Shown here: one piece after another, positions 1 through 12,047 of the stretch
Layout of the letters: each line of letters starts with the position of its first letter
How positions within the stretch are numbered: the stretch's first letter is position 1
Origin: Lepidodermella squamata
Lineage: Eukaryota > Gastrotricha
Assembly (NCBI GenBank): GCA_047495785.1
Contig: JBLDXI010000066.1
Span: forward strand, 310,001-374,000
Length of the DNA: 64,000 nucleotides
Direction: 5' to 3'
Translations under genes and position numbers: made by a program
Notes under the pieces: model-generated
What the model was told of the DNA's origin: nothing
What the model saw: the letters and a program-made list of their open reading frames with translations, nothing else
Databases searched by the model: none

Positions 1-2157
1 GCGTTCCGCCTTCACCCTTTCATTTTACATAAAATCGCCATGCAATGGGCGCGGACGAGGGGTCGTGACAATCATCGGTTTCATCGCAGTTGTTTGCAGA
101 CACAATGCACGCGGTTATAGTGTTATATTCCGCCCAACAAATGACAACGATAAAAATCGCGGTCATTATATGGCTTATGAGCCCGATACTTGGTCGTTTT
201 TTGCTATTACCTCGAACAAAAACAGTGCCAACTGCTCGTTTTACTCTCAATCGATACACTACGAGACTGAACTACATAAGGGTAAATTATTCAACTCGAC
301 ACTACAGTGTGAAAAATAGTGGTATAATTACCCGGCTAAATAGCCTCCACTGTGCAAGGCATAGATATCACATTAACCAGAGAAGAAACTGATGCAGATA
401 AAATTCTGTAAAAATTCATCTCACATTTTCTTCATTAAGGTGGAATTTTAATAATATTTGCCCTCTTCGAGCTTATGGGAAAAGGTACAATTTAGTCATC
501 AGGTTTTTCTCGAATTCATGATGAAAAGGAATACTATAGAATTCCTCGTCTCGTGAACAACACACCGCAAAAAACCGCATGCTCAAATCAGCTTCCCTAT
601 TTGTCAGGCTCTATCCCGAGAAAATTGCTAAATGGACCAACTTTTTATTAAAAGATTTATACATGGATTTTTCGTATTTCGGCAGGGCTCGATTGCATGT
701 TGTTCAGTGAGTTACCGTCAAGTTCCCCAGGCGTGTCAATCGACTACGTTTCGATAGAAATGGGTGCTGGCATCGACTATGAATGGGTCAGCAAGGATTT
801 CAAATCAGTTATTGAAGAGACAACGATGTATGGAGATCTAACAAGCCAGTACGCCTGTTTCTATTTCTACGACGCCGATTTGGGCCCCGATGAACTCTTT
901 AGCCTCAGCAATGCTTGCCGTCGGGTCCCGCAGCAACCAATATTTTCAAATGGAAACTCGATCGCCGAGCTAATGGTTCCGTTCTTCGAGAGCGAGCGAT
1001 TCGACTACATCGACAACATGTCCTCTATACAGCGTAACTGCGGCCACTTCAACGTCTCGGTAAACGCGCCGCGGAACTATGAAAATCTATCGAATTACGA
1101 CGCCCCTCTGAAAATCAAAGTTGGTTTCGAGATAACAGGCTTGAATGAAATTGATACGGTTAGTGAAATCATAACTGTAAACGCACTGCTGCTGCTCTAC
1201 TGGCGAGTAAATACTTGCCCATGGCCGTGTTCACCCGCCATTTCAACTGGCAGAGAATTCGAGAACGTTTACATAGACAATCTCGATAATTTATGGCGTC
1301 CGAGAATTCGCTTTCTAAGCGCGGCTAATTCCAACGTTCAGATGAGGAACATGATAATCAATGACGATTACTTAATGATGATGTCTACTACATTTGGCTC
1401 AAAATTTAACAGAACTTTCGACTTTTACTGGCAAAAGGAAGGTTTGTTCGAGGCAAACTGTGAACTTTCGCTTCAGCTGTTCCCGTTCGACACTCAAATT
1501 TGCGATTTCGAATTCTCACTCGAAAAGAGCCTCAACATTGTTCAAGTGGATGATGAACATCTCATGTTCGATTTCAAGCCTTCTCACACAGGAGGCAGTT
1601 GGACTCTTGTTTCTACCGATAACTCGACCGGCCAGATTTTCTACAAGGGATATAATGTGTCAACATTCAAATTTACGGTGAGAGTAGCAAGGAACCCTAG
1701 GTATTACGTCAGAAACTTTGCGATTCCGTCATCGACCCTCGCCTCTCTGAATTTGTTTCTTTTTCTAATGCCACCTGACGCACCGGATCGAGCTGCCTTT
1801 TCAGTCACTGTCCTATTGACCATGACCGTTATGCAAAGTGCGATTTTGAATGAAGTTCCGAAGAAGCCTTATGAAACTCTTCTCGGCAAGCTGGTTCAAA
1901 GTTTAACATGGTTTTGTATTGCAGCGACTACTTACAATCTAGTGATTTTATGGTTGGCTGCATCTTTCTTTGATCCACTGGTGTATTCGAGGCCTCATCC
2001 GCGGTTCATCGGTGAACATATTGGATTGGTTCGCGTTATTGATAGCTGCTTCGCCATTTTTAGCTTCTCTCTATTCTGCTTTGTTCACTATTGTGTCTTG
2101 CACGACCCAACCCTCGATCCTGGCATGCTATCGAAAGCATTTAATCTATTTGACTAG
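1..2157 (+). CDS. Unit 0: LamG/Cys-loop receptor channel, 5' end outside window
   Basis: This is the 3' part of a ligand-gated ion channel gene. The first exon enters from the left edge and reads open from base 2 to about 281, covering the middle of the second laminin-G-like domain. A GT donor follows, and the last exon starts after an AG at 685 and ends at the TAG at 2157. The junction is phase 1, as in units 1-4. The last exon encodes the final strand of the second LamG domain (ACFYFYDADLGPDEL), a conserved linker, and a Cys-loop domain with CELSLQLFPFDTQIC (13 residues between the cysteines). Four hydrophobic helices follow. M1 starts at the RNPRYY motif, M2 contains DRAAFSVTVLLTMTVM, and M3 and M4 are separated by only about 16 residues. 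It probably acts at the plasma membrane. The second LamG sequence is less than full length only because of the window edge. Confidence 0.85.
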
Positions 2158-2200
2158 CTTCTCGAGCTATGTCCATCCTGTACGATCGATGTAATCTTGA

Positions 2201-2206
2201 AATAAA
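2201..2206 (+). terminator. Poly(A) signal of unit 0
   Basis: AATAAA lies 44 bases past the unit 0 stop codon. It is the first such hexamer downstream of the stop. Confidence 0.6.
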
Positions 2207-2279
2207 ATCTCCAATCCTCCCAATTATCGGGTAGGCGGGCAGAAATGGTGCTATAAAATTTAGGAGAGAATTATAATGG

Positions 2280-3018
2280 ATGTGGCAATTCGGACACAAA
2301 ATTGTGTGTCACGCAATGGCTATTCGATTACATTGTGTGTGTGCGTGACTGGCTACTCGAACACAAGCGGGCGTGAAGTGGTGTGTGCGCTGTGCGCGCA
2401 TTCGACTATTTGAACACATCATCCTAAGTCACCTGCTAATCACCGAAATCCGGATTTTAACAACTTTTTGTTAGTCCGGAAAATGCTAAAACTGCGAAAA
2501 TGCGAAATACCAGCATAACGGAAAAATACCCGGTCCAAAATTTGAGCGCGCTGTAGCATCAGCAATAAAGGCGATAAAGCAAAAAAGGCCGCTCTCTTTG
2601 ATTTTGGGTCTCGGCCATCGAGTCTGGCCGAAATTCCGATAAAAGGCTGCTGCGCGGCGTGATTGCAACTGATAATTAGCGATTTGATAGCTCGAATTCG
2701 AAGCTCGCCGGACGTCAGCTTTCGGTTTTATTTCAATTTGACTTGTCTTAAAAGCGCGCGGCGAGGTGAGGATACCATTGGAGGCGCGGGCGGTGAGGAT
2801 AGGTTTAAAATCAAGAATACACGACACTAGCAGGGATAGTCTTTGGGATTATGCTAAAAACGCTAAATCCGTCTTAAATCCGGTCAATTACCGTCTTATC
2901 GACTTCGAGGGGTGTGTTCGAATAGCCGTTTCCGCGCACACACCGCTGTGTTCAAATAGCGAAAAGCGCGCACACAATGTGTTCGAATAGCCATTGCGTG
3001 ACACACATTTTGCTGTCC
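2280..3018. mobile_element. Foldback (long inverted-repeat) element
   Basis: The two ends are inverted copies of each other. The left end has GGACACAAAATTGTGTGTCACGC and GCAATGGCTATTCGA. The right end reads the complement, ending in CATTTTGCTGTCC. Subterminal copies of a GTGTTCGAATAGC-like motif recur on both sides in opposite orientation. The 11-base string AATTATAATGG occurs directly before (2269-2279) and directly after (3019-3029) the element and looks like a target-site duplication. There is no coding potential. The length of the putative duplication would suit a Mutator-like nonautonomous element, but no transposase is present to confirm this. Confidence 0.6.
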
Positions 3019-3029
3019 AATTATAATGG

Positions 3030-3809
3030 TGCTATCACAAATAAGTACGACGGTGAAAACTTCGGCTAGCATCTCGCAAACTTCGGTAGAGTGAAGCGAA
3101 ACGTCGGGGAGCGTTATCAGTGGAACTTCGGACGCGCGCGCGCGCGGTCGGGCGCCCGAAGTCTCTATTGTTTAGTCGCCGAAGCAGCCCCATGCAGTTA
3201 AAAAGGCATATTAAGTATGGAATTATGGACCAGATTAGCCAATTTTTCTACTATTCAGCCCTTAAATCCTGAAAATGCCTGAAAGACTTAATACGCTGAA
3301 ACATATTCTTCTGTTCTGATCACAGAATCAATCACATTTCATGTTTTGTCAACTTCTTATAAGCCGCTGAGCTACCGCACCAAACTGAACTTGCGCGAAG
3401 CTCGCGGAATCGCTTGAAGCAGATTCGCAACCACATGAGGCCATGAGTAGAATCACACAAAGTTTACGAAGTTGGCAGCATTCAAGAATTGCTAGGATGA
3501 CTTGTACCACTGCATCCTGAGAAAGATAGCTGATCGTCTTGTTAATGTGATCTGGTTAGCGATGTAGCGATGATTGTCTATTAGCAATTAGCAACCAGTC
3601 CACCGTATTCGATGCAACTCGCTTGGCATAAATCGTATACGACATTTTGGCTAGAATCCTATCTATAATTGGGGCTAACAGGAATGCTTACGACACTTCA
3701 AACCGATCTAATGGCGAGAATGCAGAATAATTCTCAGGGTTTCAAAGTAATTGAAGGTAACAAATTGGCGTGTACTTTATGATGGGAGATGAGAACCGGT
3801 TACGGATAG
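3030..3809. other. Intergenic spacer, no gene seen
   Basis: About 780 bases between a foldback element and a receptor relic. I see no open frame with recognisable protein similarity and no clear repeat, apart from a short GCGCGC-rich stretch near 3133-3147. Confidence 0.5.
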
Positions 3810-3995
3810 ACCTGTAATGCAAAGTGCAATTTTGAATGAGGTTCCGAAGAAGCCTAATAAAACTCTTCTGGACAAGCTGGTTCAGAGTTTGACATGGTTT
3901 TGCATCGCAGTGACAATCTACAATCTCACAATTCTATGGGTCGCAGCTTCTTACTTTGATCCAAATGTCCCATCGCGAGATTACGTGAGTTTTTT
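3810..3995 (+). pseudogene. Relic of a Cys-loop channel last exon (M2 end to M3)
   Basis: An isolated piece of receptor coding sequence runs from the end of M2 (MQSAILNEVPKKP) through M3 and the start of the M3-M4 linker (SYFDPNVPSR). It closely resembles unit 3. It lacks everything upstream (LamG domains, ligand-binding domain, M1) and M4. After the linker the frame drifts into unrelated residues and stops at 4026. It is a truncated duplicate, not a gene. Confidence 0.85.
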
Positions 3996-4257
3996 TAACA
4001 AGATAATCGGTTTTATTTGTTCATAAACTCGGAACTTGGAATTTCTTCCACGGCTTATAAACTTGCCTCTCATTCCGTCCCGAAACCCAATCGTAATTCC
4101 ATTCATTATTGAATATTATCAAAATATTATGCCTAGATACAAAGCGTAGCTCATATAGAACAGGATTTTGTCTGCTAGGTGAAACTTTATTGATTTCACG
4201 CTGTTCACCGAAGTTCGGATCTTACTGCGATGGGTAAAGCAACCCGGAGTTCCTCTA

Positions 4258-4271
4258 CACAGGAAATTAAA
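4258..4271 (+). promoter_or_regulatory. Conserved 5' motif CACAGGAAATTAAA, unit 1
   Basis: The motif sits about 65-90 bases upstream of the first exon of unit 1 and recurs at matching positions before units 2-6. It contains CAG followed by GAAATTAAA, so it could be a splice or trans-splice acceptor at the start of the mature mRNA, or a core promoter element. The sequence alone does not decide between these. Confidence 0.4.
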
Positions 4272-4359
4272 AATCGACCCACCCAGCTGGTCGGAGATAC
4301 GAATCCGCGTTTTGAAATTCAATTCTCGTATTCCTATGTTAAAGATTCACGTACTGCCC

Positions 4360-7353
4360 ATGCACTGTTATCTGATGGTGAGTTGTTTGGTTGCGTGTAC
4401 CAACGGCTTGGATGTTTCGGAGATAAAGCTACCTCGCTTGGACCAACTCATCGCCTTTTGGCCCATGGATGCATACTCTGGTCTAACCGGCTTCACGAAA
4501 AATAACGAAGAGTTGCAACCATTACCATCAAATAGCACTTCAAAGTTTAGTAGCAATCATGTCACAAATTCTGGGTATTACACGCTGACGAGCGGGGACA
4601 GAATTGCTTCGTACTCTTTACCCGAAATTCCGAGTTCCTTCACAATTTGTGTTCACACTGGCCTCAACTACGGCTTCGGGGCAATAGAATTCGTCGGATT
4701 ATTTATGATGCAGCAATACAGCCTTTCACTGAGAACAGGACCGGAAAGTTGGCATCTAGCCGGTAATGATTTGGATGATTACGATGCCTTTTATTCGACG
4801 GATAGCAACATGAAGGCATTCACCTACGATGAGTCATCGGGCACAGTAAATTTCTATGTACCAAGAACTACTGCTGATCAGGGCTGGCAAATTGAAAACT
4901 ACACCATCCCGAGTAAGCTTTACTACAACAGCGAAATTCGGCCAGAATTTGTCATTGGACAGCGGAAAGAATCCACGGCTGACTACCCGATGTTCAAAGT
5001 ATCATGTGTTTTATTGTACGCAACCGCCTTAACAGCGGATGAGGTGAAATCGCTGTTTCTAACACCGTGCCGTAATGCAGTTAAAGCATCGATTGGTGAA
5101 ATCGATCAAATCAATATGGCGGTCATCCCACGACTTGAGAATCTCATCGGGTTCTGGCCTATGTCGTACGACTCGAATTTGCTCGGTTGGGATGGGGCTG
5201 GTAACGTAATTTTACCCCGCCAACCTAGCTCTTATGCGGTGAAACGGATCAAATTCGAAGGGCCGTATGGGCAAGGCAGTTATGCGGAGAATTCGAGTCT
5301 GTCGAGTCAATTTTTTTTAGTAGCCTACGACCACTTGCGTAGGCCGCGTTCCGCCTTCACCCTGGCATTCTATATCAAATCGACGTGCGACGAGGCAAAC
5401 GGAATTGTGACAATCCACGGTTTTCTAACAGTTAAATGTCTTGCTGATATTAACGGCATAGACGTCTCGTTTACTCCGTTGACGTCCAGAGGTCATGAGC
5501 AGGCAAATGGCACGTTAATGCGCTATGAGCACAGCGGAACATGGACGTTTTTCGCCATTACTTCAAACAGCGGCGCCTCTCACTGTTCAGTTTACACACT
5601 AGCTGTGAACTTTGATAGTCAACTTGCAGTTAACGGTAAGGCAACCACTTTGCTGTTGAAGCTCCATTCTATGTTTTACGTGGGTTTATACGCCTAAAAT
5701 GCGAGAATTCACATTTTAAGAGCAATCCCTTTTGAGCGCCATCCCATGGGTACATTGAAACACGGGGAATCTCTTGAGCCTTGAGCTTGTCCATGTCAAT
5801 TGCGCGACCGGACCGCAATAGCAAAAATGAAAGTTTGCAAGCCTAGTGAATAGGCCTAAAAAAGAGACCAGGGATGAAGGATCAGTATTATGATCAGTAA
5901 GGAATAATCATCTTTTTTCAACTTAGATGAGTGCCTGGACTTCGCGAAATATTTTATGACACCGGTCTCAGACGTTTCAATGGATTACGTTACAATGGAA
6001 ATTGGAGACGGTGCCGAATGGCCAAACAAGATCTCTGATACTCAGTTCGCTTGCTTCTATTTCTACGACTCAGCCTTGCGAGCTGATGAGATTTTCAATC
6101 TTAGCAACGCCTGCGGTCGACTCTTATCTCAGCAAACAACTTTCTCTAGTGGCAACTCGATTGCCGAGCGAATGGTTCCGTTCTTCGAGAGCCAGCAATT
6201 CGACTATATCGACAACATGACCTCGATACAGCGAAACTGTGGTCATTTCAACGCTTCAGTCAATGCGCCGCGAAATTTTGAAAATGCATCGAATTACGAC
6301 GCCCCGCTTAAGGTCAAAGTTGGATTCCAAGTGACTGGCCTGAATGAAATCGATACAGTTCGGGAAATTATAACTGTGAAAGCATTGATGGTGCTCTATT
6401 GGCGGGTAAATACATGCCCATGGCTGTCTTCGCCCACTCTACCAACGGGCAGAAATTTTGAGACCGTATACATCGACAATCTCGGCAATCTGTGGAGGCC
6501 CAGGGTCCGCTTTCTCTCCGCAGCTAATTCTAACATTCAGATGCGTAACATGCCTATCAATGACGATTATTTGATGATGATGTCGTCCAAAGTACCCACT
6601 GTCAATAGAACGTTTGACTTCTATTGGCAGAAGGAAGGTTTGTTTGTGGCGAAATGCGAACTCTCACTGGAATTGTTCCCATTCGATACACAAACGTGCA
6701 ATTTCGAATTCTCTCTCGAACGTAGCATCAACGTTGTTCGAGTCGATGACAAAACACTTATGTTAGATTTCAAACCTTCTCATTCTGGAGATAGTTGGAC
6801 CCTAGTTTCGACCGATAACTCGACCGGCCAAATTTTCTACAAGGGATATAATGTGTCAACATTCAAATTTACGGTGAGAGTAGCCAGGAATCCGAGGTAT
6901 TACGTCAGAAACTTTGCGATTCCTTCATCGACCCTCGCCTCCTTGAATTTGTTCATATTCATGATGCCACCTGATTTACCAGATCGGGCTGCTTTTTCTG
7001 TCACTGTTCTCTTGACAATGGCTATTATGCAGAGTGCGATTTTAAATGAAGTCCCGAAAAAACCTTATGTTACTCTCATCGGCGAGCTGAGCGTGAGTTT
7101 GTTGTGGTTTTGTATTGGAGTGACGATTTACAATCTATCGATTTTATGGTTGGCTGCATCTTTCTTTGATCCTAATGCAAGACGGAGGCCTCAGCCGCGC
7201 TTCATCAAGGGCCAAATCGGGTTGGTTCGAGTTATCGATAGCGGCTGCGCCATTTGCGGTATTTTCCTATTCTTTTTCGTACACTTGAGTATTTTGCGCA
7301 CGCCGGATCTCGATGCCGATTTGCTTTACAAATCATTTAATCTGTTTGAATAG
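4360..7353 (+). CDS. Unit 1: double-LamG Cys-loop receptor channel
   Basis: A complete array gene. Exon 1 (4360-5635; an in-frame ATG at 4336 is an alternative start) encodes a signal peptide (MHCYLMVSCLVACTNG), LamG domain 1 starting at the LIAFWPMDAYSGLTGF motif, and most of LamG domain 2 starting at LIGFWPMSYDSNLLGW. The intron 5636-5926 is 291 bases and phase 1. Exon 2 (5927-7353) completes LamG 2 and encodes the linker, the Cys-loop domain (CELSLELFPFDTQTC), M1-M4 and a short tail, about 900 residues in all. M2 has Asp at the -1' position and Leu at 9', as in cation-selective nicotinic/5-HT3-type channels. The MHC start is preferred because units 5 and 6 begin there and all units share the LDVS mature N-terminus. 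The ligand is unknown. Confidence 0.85.
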
Positions 7354-7482
7354 CATCAGAAACTAGACACAATTCGAAGGGATAGTCATCATCTTGGAAA
7401 TTATTTTGATTATCGGTTAAAAATGAAACTGTTAATTTTTTATTTTTGATGAGGCAATTTCGTTTCATTTCTCAATCATTGG

Positions 7483-7488
7483 AATAAA
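7483..7488 (+). terminator. Poly(A) signal of unit 1
   Basis: AATAAA, partly overlapping a second AATAAA-like run, lies 130 bases past the unit 1 stop codon. Confidence 0.55.
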
Positions 7489-7684
7489 TAAATATAAATT
7501 TGAAGCTTTCTCGCACAAAACATTAGCGTTGTGATTTTACAAATATGTTCAGCTTTCAGTATTACGAATATCTCTTTACCGCGAACCATCGATTTTGAGT
7601 GCAAATATCTCCAATATATTTTGATCTCACAGTGTTCACCGAAGTTCTTATGGGTAAAACGATGCGAGGCTCCTCTACACTCTA

Positions 7685-7698
7685 CACAGGAAATTAAA
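7685..7698 (+). promoter_or_regulatory. Conserved 5' motif CACAGGAAATTAAA, unit 2
   Basis: Identical to the unit 1 motif. It lies about 90 bases before the MHC start codon of unit 2. Units 1 and 2 are also nearly identical over the following 60 bases (the CCCACCCAGCTGGTCGGAGA stretch), so these two copies are recent duplicates here. Confidence 0.4.
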
Positions 7699-7788
7699 CC
7701 TGTCGACCCACCCAGCTGGTCGGAGATACAAATCCGCGTTTTGAAATCCAATTCTCGTATTCCTATGTTAAAAATTCACGTACTGCCC

Positions 7789-10700
7789 ATGCACTGTTAT
7801 CTCATGTTGAGCTGTTTGGTTGCATGTACCAACGGCTTGGACGTTTCAGAGTTGGTGCTACCTCGTTTGGACCAACTATTGGTCTTTTGGCCCATGGACG
7901 CATACTCGGGGCTCATTGGTTTCACGAGAACAAACGAAGAGTTGCAACCGCTGCCGACAAACACTACGCCCAAATTCCTGCTGAATAACGTGGTGAATAC
8001 GGGATATTACGAAAGAACAAAGACCGCCACTAGAATCGCGGGCTATACTATACCCGAAATACCAAATTCCTTCACAGTTTCGGTACACACTGGTTCGAAT
8101 TTAGGCACGATCGAATTCGATGGCTTATTCAAGCTGTTTGAAGCTGGCATGTCTTTGAGAACAGGCGCTAACAGTTGGTACCATGTCGGAAATAAATCCG
8201 ATGCAGATGATGGAACTAAAGTTGAAGGAGACGGTAATTTTGCAGCTTTCACGTATCGCAAGTCGTCAAACGTGGTTGTATTTCACTGGATTAAATCAAC
8301 GGATCAGATTTTGCATAGCAAACGCTACATTGTTCCAGCGAAATTATACAGCAGCGAAACTAGGCGACAATTCGTAATCGGGAACCCTGAAGACCCCCAG
8401 AATTTCAAAGTCTCATGTGTCACTTTATACAAGGCTGCTCTAACTGCAGAGGAGGTGAAATCGTTGTTTCTAAAGCCGTGCCTAAACGCGGCGAAAGAAA
8501 GCATGGGTGAAATTGATGGAATCGATATGTCAAACATTCCTCGGCGGGAGAATCTCATTGGGTTTTGGCCGCTGTCGTACGATTCGAAATTAATCGGCTG
8601 GGACGGAGCAGGTAACCCCATTTTACCACGCCAGCCTAGCTCTTATAACGTGAAGCAAACACAATTTGAGGGGCCATATGGGCAGGGTAGCGTTTCGTGG
8701 AATGACACAGACTGGAGTTCTGCAAACGGCGGACTGGTTGCCTACGACTTCCTGCCGAGGCCGCGTTCGGCTTTCACCCTCGCGTTCTACATAAAATCGT
8801 CATGCTATGGGCGTGGACGAGGGTTCGTCACAGTCATCGATTTCATCACAGTTGTTTGCAGTCGTCAATTTGCAGAGGAAATCGAATTCGTATTCCGATC
8901 GACAGGAAGGAATCGAAGTGAACGTAAGGATTATAAACCCGAAACCTGGTGGTTTGTTGCTATCACCTCGAGCCAAGACAAAGTCAACTGCACGATTTAC
9001 GTTCAACCGATGCACTACGAGACTGAACTAAAACCGGGTAAATTATTCAACTCACTCTTTCGGAATCAGCGAGAAATAAATGCCGCATTTAGGCGCAATT
9101 TTCTCTATGATTCCTAACAGCTAATTCGCCAAATTGTTAACCAAAGAAGGAGGAATATACACCTTTTTTCCTTTTGCATTTTCATCTTGTTCCAACAAAA
9201 GTCTGAAATTTGTTCCAACAAATCTCAGAACTCATAAGCAGAAGCGATGTAAGCCAAGCGCCTGTTTTTTTTCAGGCGATTCTCTTTCTTCATTTTTTTA
9301 TCCTGTGGCTATCATAGCTTGTTAAAATTGTTTTTAACAAAATGAAAGGCAAAAGAAAATAGAAGTAGGTATTAATGATTGATTACAAGATTTTTGGGCA
9401 CCCTGTGATTTGTGTGACCCTGTGGTTTTTTTGGGGTTTTTTCACTTTGGCCTGCCGAACTGGGGTGTACGATATCACTCCTTCTCGCGTATTACCTCCG
9501 TACTTCGCGCCCTGGATCCCAGGTATCCCAACATTCCAACTGGGACTTCAGATGTTATCTATCGTCTTGGCAGAAATTCAAACCTTCAATTACAGCACCA
9601 GATTATAAAAAAACATTTGTGCTTCGGATTGTAGGAAATTCGAAACTATTTTGAGAAAAAAATCCGAGAAAAATACCAGAAACCCCGTACTGTAGCGTTT
9701 GGGAGCCCAGAGAGAATCACTGCATGGACTAAGTTGTTCATTGAAAAAAGTAACATAGAATTTTCGTATTCCGTCAGGGCTCGATGCGTGCGTGATGTTC
9801 AGTGAATTCGCGTCAAGTGCGCAAGGTGTCTTCATGGATTATGTTTCGATAGAAATCGGTGTTGGCTTCAGCTATGAATCGGTTAACAATGGTTTGGATC
9901 AGGTTATGGAGGAAAGAACGATTGATGGAGATCTAACAAGTCAGTACGCCTGTTTCTACTTCTACAACGCCGCTTTGGGCCCCGACGAACTCTTAAATCT
10001 CAGCAACGCTTGCCGCCGAGTTGTCGCACAGCAACCAATCTTTTCAAATAGCAACTCGATCGCCGAGCAAATGGTTCCGTTCTTCGAGAGCCAGCAATTC
10101 GACTTTATCGATAGCATGACCTCGATACAGCGAAACTGTGGTCATTTCAACGCCTCGGTGAACGCGCCGCGAAATTTCGAAAATCTATCGAATTACGACG
10201 CCCCCCTAAAAGTCAAAGTTGGTTTCGAGATAACAGAATTGAATGAAATTGATACGGTTAGTGAGATCATAACTGTGAACGCACTGATGGTGCTCTACTG
10301 GCGAGTGAATACTTGCCCATGGTGGTCTTCACCTGCCATTTCAACTGGCAGAAATTTCGAGAACGTCTACATAGACAATCTCGATAATTTATGGCGTCCG
10401 AAAATTCGTTTTCTAACCGCGGCTAATTCCAACTTTCAGATGAGGAACATGATTATCAATGACGATTACTTGATGATGATGTCTACTACATTCGGCTCAA
10501 CATTTAACCGAACTTTTGACTTTTACTGGCAGAAGGAAGGCTTGTTCGAGGCGAACTGCGAACTTTCGCTTCAGCTATTCCCGTTCGACACTCAAATTTG
10601 CGATTTGGAATTCTCACTCGAAAAAAGCATCAACATTGTTCAAGTGGATGATGAAAATCTGATGTTCGATTTCAAGCCTTCTCACTCAGGAGACAGTTGG

Positions 10701-11255
10701 ACCCTGCTTTCGACTGATAACTATACCGGCCAAGTTTTCTACAAGGGATTTAATGTTTCAACATTCAAATTTACGGTGAGGGTAGCCAGGAACCCTAGTT
10801 ATTACGTCGGAAACTTCGCAATTCCTTCTTCGACCCTCGCCTCTCTGAATTTGTTTCTGGTTCTAATGCCACCTGACGCACCGGATCGAGCTGCCTTTTC
10901 AGTTACCGTTCTTCTAACCATGACCGTTATGCAAAGTGCGATTCTGAACCAAGTCCCGAAAAAGCCTTATGAAACTCTTCTCGGCAAGCTGGGTCAGAAT
11001 TTGACGTGGTTTTGTATTGGAGTTACGATTTACAATCTCTCAATTTTATGGCTGGCTGCATCTTTCTTTGATCCGCTGGTGTATTCGAGGCCTCAGCCAC
11101 GTTTTATCAACGGACATGTAGGATTGGTTCGAGTTATTGACAGCTGTTTCGTCATTTTCGGCATTTCCCTATTTCTTCTTGTACACTTTCGTGTTTTCCA
11201 AAACCCAAATCTAAACACTAGCCTTGTTTTCAGAGAATTCAATCTATTCGATTAG
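7789..11255 (+). CDS. Unit 2: double-LamG Cys-loop receptor channel
   Basis: A complete gene of about 908 residues. Exon 1 is 7789-9037 (alternative ATG at 7765), the intron 9038-9777 is 740 bases and phase 1, and exon 2 is 9778-11255. The domain order is signal peptide (MHCYLMLSCLVACTNG), LamG 1, LamG 2 (LIGFWPLSYDSKLIGWDGAG), linker (VPFFESQQFDFIDSMTSIQ), ligand-binding domain with CELSLQLFPFDTQIC, then M1-M4. It is close to unit 0 in the channel exon, including a TTFGS insertion where units 1 and 3-7 have SKVP. Loop C lacks the vicinal cysteines of nicotinic alpha subunits. The M3-M4 linker is under 20 residues. No AATAAA is obvious before the next relic, so the 3' end is uncertain. Confidence 0.85.
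9038..9777 (+). other. Intron of unit 2
   Basis: It starts GTAAATTATT and ends TTCCGTCAG. Several short frames run through it (for example 9375-9608), but none resembles a known protein. The splice phases on both sides fit units 0, 1, 3 and 4, so I read the whole stretch as intron. Confidence 0.7.
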
Positions 11256-11261
11256 CTTCAC

Positions 11262-11530
11262 ATTAGCTGCATCTTTCTTTGATCCGCTGGTGAATTGAAT
11301 TTGAGGCCTCACCCGCGGTTCATCGGTGAGCATTTTGGATTGGTTCGTGTTATTGATAGCTGCTCTTCGCCATTTTTAGCTTTCCCCTATTCTGCTTTGT
11401 TCACTATTGTGTTTTGCACGACCAAAACCTTGATACTGGAATGCTATTGAAAGCATTTAATCAATTTGATCTTTGATGAGCTTCATGAGATCTATGAGAT
11501 GTAATCTCGAAATTGTATCTCTAATTTTCC
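11262..11530 (+). pseudogene. Relic of receptor 3' end (end of M3, M4 and 3' UTR)
   Basis: Immediately after the unit 2 stop codon there is a second, degenerate copy of the end of the last exon. It runs from the GCTGCATCTTTCTTTGATCC stretch through M4 into the 3' untranslated sequence, and it matches unit 0 (1957-2215) better than unit 2. Small insertions and deletions, such as an insertion after CTGGTG and an extra base in the AGCTGC region, break the frame. It is probably left over from unequal crossing-over between units. Confidence 0.8.
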
Positions 11531-11955
11531 CGATAGTAGACAAGGCAGCAGAAATCTTGCCTTAAAAAATGTGCGCACAATTTTTCGTTCGCAATGAAAG
11601 ATTTGGCTTGTTTAATTGATTTTTATTTTTTCTGTCGTGTTGTTTCGGTATTTTCTTTGCTCATTGCTGTTTTGTTAAGAAGCGGATAGGTCAGGTGAAC
11701 CAGCTAATTTTTACTAGCGCAAACGCGTTCGCTGGTGGTGTCATGAGTGTTGGGGTCAGACCTAAGCTGCAATTCAGGTCAGAAAGGCAGAAAATGCCTT
11801 GCAACCCTCTCTTCCACCTTTCAGGTCCTCAGTACCGAATATAAGAACGCTGAAAAAACTGTTGCACGCAGGGCCGAATTCGATTAATTCAACAACGCTA
11901 CAGGGCAGTCGATAATATACGTGCAAATAATTCCAGCTTTGTGAAACCACACGAT
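11531..11955. other. Spacer between units 2 and 3
   Basis: No open frame with recognisable similarity. It holds T-rich low-complexity sequence and presumably the unit 3 promoter. Confidence 0.5.
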
Positions 11956-11967
11956 CAGGAAATTAAA
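11956..11967 (+). promoter_or_regulatory. Conserved 5' motif CAGGAAATTAAA, unit 3
   Basis: The core CAGGAAATTAAA is retained, but the two leading bases differ from units 1, 2, 5 and 6. It lies about 80 bases upstream of the unit 3 ATG. Confidence 0.35.
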
Positions 11968-12047
11968 GAACAACAAACCTAGCAGGTCGAAGATGCCACT
12001 GGTGTTTTTGTGAAAAAAATATTTGACGGCACTCACATTTAATAACC

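Noticed and set aside
9375-9634. Two overlapping frames in the unit 2 intron
   Set aside because: The splice phases on either side match the other units exactly, and neither frame resembles a protein family.
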